A DNA stretch of 64,000 nucleotides from Algibacter marinivivus. Its GTDB lineage: Bacteria; Bacteroidota; Bacteroidia; Flavobacteriales; Flavobacteriaceae. Where the stretch lies: NCBI RefSeq assembly GCF_003143755.1, contig NZ_QFRI01000001.1, positions 124,001 to 188,000 of the forward strand, read 5' to 3'. Shown here one piece after another: positions 60,428 through 64,000 of this stretch. A model generated the notes under the pieces. It had not been told where the DNA came from. It made no database searches and saw nothing but the letters and a program-made list of their open reading frames with translations. How positions within the stretch are numbered: the stretch's first letter is position 1; each line of letters begins with the position of its first letter. Both the position numbers and the translations under genes were made by a program.

Positions 60428-61864
60428 ATGAGAAAGTTAAACGTTCTAGTACTAATAATTACTACCCTATTTTTAACTAGTTGCTTTGAAGACAATGATG
60501 ATATTGGTGTTACAGCAAGCGAAATAAATGATTTTGTATGGAAAGGCATGAATTTTATATACCTATACAAAGATGATGTTTCAGATTTATCTGATGATCG
60601 TTTTTCAAATAATGCCGAATATGCTTCTTACTTAAATAGCTTTTCTACTCCAACAGATTTATTTGAAACCTTGCGTTTTGAACCACAAAGCATTGATCGA
60701 TTTAGTAGAATTTTTGAAAACTACATTGCTTTAGAGCAAGCTTTACAAGGTAATTTCATTACCAATGGTATGGAATACAGCATTTTTTTATCTCCAAATA
60801 GCACTACTAATGGTATCGGAGTTATACGTTTAGTTTTACCTGGTAGTCCAGCAGATATTGCGGGTTTAAAAAGAGGAGATATCTTTTATCGTATTGATAA
60901 CAATATACTCACTAATGATAATATAAATGAATTATTAAATCAAGATACTTACACATTAAATCTTGGAGTTTATAATGATAAAGACACAATAGATACTACT
61001 GACGATACCATAGACCCTATTAATATGGATGTATCTTTAAGTAAAGTTCAATATTCTGAAAACCCAGTTTTTAAAACCGAGGTTTTTAATGTAGGAGGAG
61101 AAAATGTTGGCTATTTAATGTACAATGGATTTAATCGCAATTCTGAAACCATATTAAATCCTGTATTTGGTGAATTCAAATCTAATAATGTACAACATTT
61201 AGTATTAGATTTAAGGTACAATCCAGGAGGCTCTGTAAGCACAACAGCTTTTCTAGCTAGTATGATAACTGGACAGTTTACTGGACAGACTTTTGAAAAA
61301 CTTATTTACAATAGCACTTTACAAAGTAACAATACAGATTTTAATTTTACTGATAAATTAGATAATGGAAGTACAATTAATAGTTTAGGCCTAAGTAAAA
61401 TATATGTGCTAACTACTGAACGATCTGCTTCTGCTAGCGAAGGACTAATAAATGGTTTATCACCATATATTGAAGTTATACAAATAGGAACCAATACAAC
61501 AGGAAAAACACAAGCATCCAGAATAGTTTATGATTCAGGTGCCCCTAACTTTTCAAGAGAAGGCGCCAATCCAAGCCATACATACGCAATGCTACCTTTA
61601 ATTGCTAATGGAATTAATAAAAATGATGAAGCTGTTCCTGGTTCTGGTATACCACCTACATTTGGTTTTGAATATCAAGAAGCGCCACTTAATTATGGTA
61701 TTTTGGGTAATGAAAATGAACCTATGCTAGCATTAGCTCTTGCAGATATTGAAAATTCAAGTAGTAAAGTTTCTAACATCAAATCAAAATCGGCTCAATC
61801 ATTTAAATTGATTTTAGATAGTGATGAATTTAACCCATTAGAAGGCGGGATGATTATTGATTAG
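60428..61864 (+). CDS. S41 family C-terminal processing protease, lipoprotein
   Basis: 478 residues with a lipoprotein signal (TTLFLTSCFEDN). A PDZ domain (GIGVIRLVLPGSPADIAGLK, about residues 137-156 onward) precedes the S41 catalytic core: the LVLDLRYNPGGSVS strand and RSASASEG (332-339) that contains the catalytic Ser. It degrades or trims periplasmic proteins at hydrophobic C-termini. The following ligase-like gene is only 11 bp away, so the pair may be an operon. Confidence 0.92.
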   Translation: MRKLNVLVLIITTLFLTSCFEDNDDIGVTASEINDFVWKGMNFIYLYKDDVSDLSDDRFSNNAEYASYLNSFSTPTDLFETLRFEPQSIDRFSRIFENYIALEQALQGNFITNGMEYSIFLSPNSTTNGIGVIRLVLPGSPADIAGLKRGDIFYRIDNNILTNDNINELLNQDTYTLNLGVYNDKDTIDTTDDTIDPINMDVSLSKVQYSENPVFKTEVFNVGGENVGYLMYNGFNRNSETILNPVFGEFKSNNVQHLVLDLRYNPGGSVSTTAFLASMITGQFTGQTFEKLIYNSTLQSNNTDFNFTDKLDNGSTINSLGLSKIYVLTTERSASASEGLINGLSPYIEVIQIGTNTTGKTQASRIVYDSGAPNFSREGANPSHTYAMLPLIANGINKNDEAVPGSGIPPTFGFEYQEAPLNYGILGNENEPMLALALADIENSSSKVSNIKSKSAQSFKLILDSDEFNPLEGGMIID

Positions 61865-61875
61865 AAAATATTCTT

Positions 61876-62598
61876 TTGAAAAAAATCAAAACCTACTTTA
61901 ACTGGAGTTCTGGTAAAGATTCTGCACTAGCATTATATCATTTATTACAAAATGAAAACTATGCTGTAGAAGAATTAGTCACGACAGTTAATTCGCATTA
62001 CAACCGTGTGTCTATGCACGGGCTGCGACAAGAACTTTTAATTGCGCAAACTAATGCAATTGGTATTACAGCAAGTTTAATTGAACTTCCAGAAATGCCC
62101 AGTATGGCAGTTTATGAACAAAAAATGTCTGAAACTGTTTCAAGATTAAAACAGGACGAATTTACACATTCAGCTTTTGGCGATATTTTTCTTGAAGATT
62201 TAAGAGATTATAGAGACAAGCAATTAACAAAACAAAGTTTATCATCAGTTTATCCCCTATGGAAACGAAATACTAAAGAACTTTTGAATGAATTTTTAGA
62301 TTTAGGCTTTAAAACCATAATTGTATGCGCCAATTCTAAATATTTTGATGAGAATTTTGTGGGGACAGTAATTGATAAAAACTTTATTAATAATTTACCT
62401 AAAGGCGTTGATCCTTGTGGCGAAAATGGAGAATTTCATACTTTTTGTTTCGATGGACCTATTTTTAAAAACCCAATTGATTTTCAAATTGGAGAAAAAG
62501 TATATCGTGAATATGATACACCTAAAACTGATGATTCTGTTTGCAGAAGTGATTCAGAAAAATATGGGGTTTGGTATTGCGATTTAATACCAAAATAA
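61876..62598 (+). CDS. PP-loop ATPase, diphthine-ammonia-ligase-like (DUF71)
   Basis: 240 residues from a TTG start (KKIKTYFNWSSGKDSALALY). The PP-loop SGKDS (about residues 12-16) binds ATP pyrophosphate; HGLRQELLIAQTNAIG and FGDIFLEDLRDYR are the next family motifs, and it ends CRSDSEKYGVWYCDLIP. Eukaryotic members make diphthamide (Dph6), which bacteria do not, so the bacterial substrate is unknown. It starts 11 bp after the S41 protease gene. Confidence 0.88.
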   Translation: MKKIKTYFNWSSGKDSALALYHLLQNENYAVEELVTTVNSHYNRVSMHGLRQELLIAQTNAIGITASLIELPEMPSMAVYEQKMSETVSRLKQDEFTHSAFGDIFLEDLRDYRDKQLTKQSLSSVYPLWKRNTKELLNEFLDLGFKTIIVCANSKYFDENFVGTVIDKNFINNLPKGVDPCGENGEFHTFCFDGPIFKNPIDFQIGEKVYREYDTPKTDDSVCRSDSEKYGVWYCDLIPK

Positions 62599-62630
62599 AA
62601 AGACCTGTCAATTTAAAATCAACAAGTCTT
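62597..62630 (-). terminator. Probable terminator of the TonB-dependent receptor gene
   Basis: Interrupted stem AAGAC-TTGT/ACA-GGTCTT (62600-62630) with an A-run at 62596-62600 that is a T-run on the minus strand, 45 bp beyond the receptor stop. Weaker than the other terminators. Confidence 0.5.
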
Positions 62631-62674
62631 AATATATTTATAATGAATACATCTAACTCAGACGCAATGCTTTT

Positions 62675-64000
62675 CTATAAATTCAAATTCAATCCTAAAC
62701 TTACGTTTCTACCTCTAGAAGTATAGCCTAATATCTCTAAATAATCTTCATTTAATAGATTAGTAATATTAGCAAAAAGCTTCACTTTATTCTTAATCAA
62801 TTTATGACTAAAATATAGGTCAATTAGAGAATAAGAATCCAACTCTTCATTTGTAAATGTTGAGAAATTAGTATCTGTTCTACTTCCTACAAACTGGTAA
62901 TTTAATGACGCAAAAGTGCTTTTACAAAAGTCATAACCCAAACTAGCGTTAGCTTTATGTTTTGGAACTCGTAAACGCACTCCGTCCTTAACTTCAGTAA
63001 AGGTATAGTTAGTAGAAATTGATAAATTTTTAACCAAATCAACTTGAGCTTCAATTTCAAAACCATGTACTTTAGCATCAGTAGTCGCATTTTCATAAGC
63101 ACTACCAAAAATAATTGTATTCTCTTCATTTCTATTAAAATACAATCCGCTTACTCGAAATCCTTTTTTGGTATTGTACTCTAAACCACCTTCAATAGTT
63201 TGATTCTCCTCAGGTTCTAAATCTGGATTAGCTCCAAAAAAACCAAACAATTGAGATAAATTAGGTGCTATAAATGATGTTGCATAAGATCCAAATACTT
63301 TAGCATACCCTTCATTAACAGATATACTATAAGAAGGATTAAAATTATACACAAAGTGAGAGCCATACTCACTATGATTATTTAACCTAGCTCCAGCATT
63401 CAAATTCAACCCAAAATCAGAAACATAAACTACATTTAAATACGGATCAGTATTTGTAAAACTTTCTTCATCAGCAAATAAACTTTTATAATCCCCATAA
63501 TTTAAACCAATAATGGTATAAAATGTATTATTAAAATTATATTTATTAAATGCATCAATAACATAACTATCCGCTTCGTTAATTGAACCAAAATCAGAAA
63601 TAGTTTCTCTATCAATCTTAGTGTAAGCTGCATTTATTTGAAAACTACCATTATTGTAAGTCAACTTAGGTGAAATACCAACTCTTTTTTGTTTAGAAAT
63701 AAACGCATCAGGTGTATCTGAAAATGTGAAATTTGGTGGAGGAAATCCATCAATATCAGTTTTAAACTTGTCTAAACTAGCATAGGCAATAATCTCAAAA
63801 TTATTTGAGAACATATAACCTAATTTTAAATTAGTATTATATCTTGAAAATGGATCTTTCTCAGCATTTTCAGACTTAGCAGCAGACAATCCATCTACAA
63901 ATGTGTTACCAAAACTTGCTAAATATGTAAACTTATTTAAAGTTCCGTTAATAGACACATTGTTAGTAAAACTTGAGCCATTATAGTTCAAATCATCTTG
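62675..64000 (-). CDS. TonB-dependent outer-membrane receptor, N-terminus beyond window
   Basis: Open reading frame runs to base 64000, so only about 441 C-terminal residues are seen; signal and plug are outside. The barrel has many aromatic beta strands, YSISVNEGYAKVFGSYATSF, EENQTIEGGLEYNTKKGF and the C-terminal YSLIDLYFSHKLI...LFANITNLLNEDYLEILGY...GRNVSLGLNLNL, a BtuB-like ending. It imports siderophore- or vitamin-B12-like compounds using TonB energy; the ligand cannot be told. A TTG at 63991 is internal, not the start. Confidence 0.88.
   Translation of the reverse strand, partial: QDDLNYNGSSFTNNVSINGTLNKFTYLASFGNTFVDGLSAAKSENAEKDPFSRYNTNLKLGYMFSNNFEIIAYASLDKFKTDIDGFPPPNFTFSDTPDAFISKQKRVGISPKLTYNNGSFQINAAYTKIDRETISDFGSINEADSYVIDAFNKYNFNNTFYTIIGLNYGDYKSLFADEESFTNTDPYLNVVYVSDFGLNLNAGARLNNHSEYGSHFVYNFNPSYSISVNEGYAKVFGSYATSFIAPNLSQLFGFFGANPDLEPEENQTIEGGLEYNTKKGFRVSGLYFNRNEENTIIFGSAYENATTDAKVHGFEIEAQVDLVKNLSISTNYTFTEVKDGVRLRVPKHKANASLGYDFCKSTFASLNYQFVGSRTDTNFSTFTNEELDSYSLIDLYFSHKLIKNKVKLFANITNLLNEDYLEILGYTSRGRNVSLGLNLNL

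Noticed and set aside
60172-60431. Two overlapping short ORFs upstream of the S41 protease
   Set aside because: They translate repeat copy G and AT-rich DNA; the repeat, not a protein, explains the sequence.

Overview
The window reads as chromosomal DNA of a member of the Flavobacteriaceae (phylum Bacteroidota). The grounds are: AT-rich sequence; several start regions with the Bacteroidota -7 promoter element TAnnTTTG; type IX secretion (T9SS) C-terminal sorting domains on two large surface proteins; SusC/TonB-plug-like modules on a BlaR1 protease; and family-restricted proteins (DUF4252, DUF3667, DUF3810, DUF4293, DUF1599, DUF6503). No rRNA operon, prophage, insertion sequence or CRISPR array was seen. 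Two tRNA genes are present, Arg-ACG and Glu-TTC.

Layout. 1-905: partial Na+/Ca2+ antiporter (minus). 987-3306: BlaI/BlaR1-type sensor pair behind a promoter with phased operator dyads. 3307-4069: gene-poor stretch with a possible 19-residue membrane peptide and a conserved 50-residue protein, both too short for ordinary ORF calling. 4070-6124: exported coiled-coil repeat protein. 6180-10713: tRNA-Arg, a Crp/Fnr regulator, and a sulfane-sulfur/sulfide module (two YeeE/YedE half-transporters, a TauE exporter, a CstB-like persulfide dioxygenase-rhodanese). 10814-16385 (minus): clpS, prmA, tpiA, a TlpA-type thioredoxin, a lone DppB-like permease, a DoxX protein and a duplicated DUF1599 protein. 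16490-19611 (plus): folP, a lipoprotein, cdaA (c-di-AMP synthase) and a DUF3667 protein. 19620-22133 (minus): truA and an MsbA-like ABC exporter. 22559-31138: mixed housekeeping genes (metallophosphoesterase, FKBP, rho, rpsT with tRNA-Glu, proS) plus a Trp/Gly and Ser/Arg-rich lipoprotein. 31261-38930: FadL-like porin, folE, cysS, yidD, amidohydrolase, pepD. 39002-48647: DUF3810, DUF6503, a T9SS type-A cargo, an rRNA/tRNA SPOUT methylase, GIY-YIG, Ste24 protease, an unknown protein and a DEAD-box helicase. 48701-57852: T9SS type-B cargo, carboxypeptidase-regulatory-domain protein, trmH, a sirtuin, a glycosyltransferase, a haem-binding protein, purB. 57905-60065: an ECF sigma/putative anti-sigma/DUF4252 locus. 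60428-64000: S41 protease, a PP-loop ATPase, and a TonB-dependent receptor cut by the window end.

The most unusual signal is a family of seven dispersed intergenic elements of about 80-150 bp. Their ends (GCGTTA...TAACGC) and internal hairpins keep base pairing while the sequence changes (for example GCGCTA/TAGCGC and GCGTAA/TTACGC). This covariation means a folded element, RNA or DNA, is being kept. Other points of interest: the phased BlaI-type operators, the sulfur module with paired ACTTAAGT palindromes, a sirtuin without zinc cysteines but with a desuccinylase-type YxxR motif, and promoters placed so that the mRNA should begin at the ATG (leaderless).
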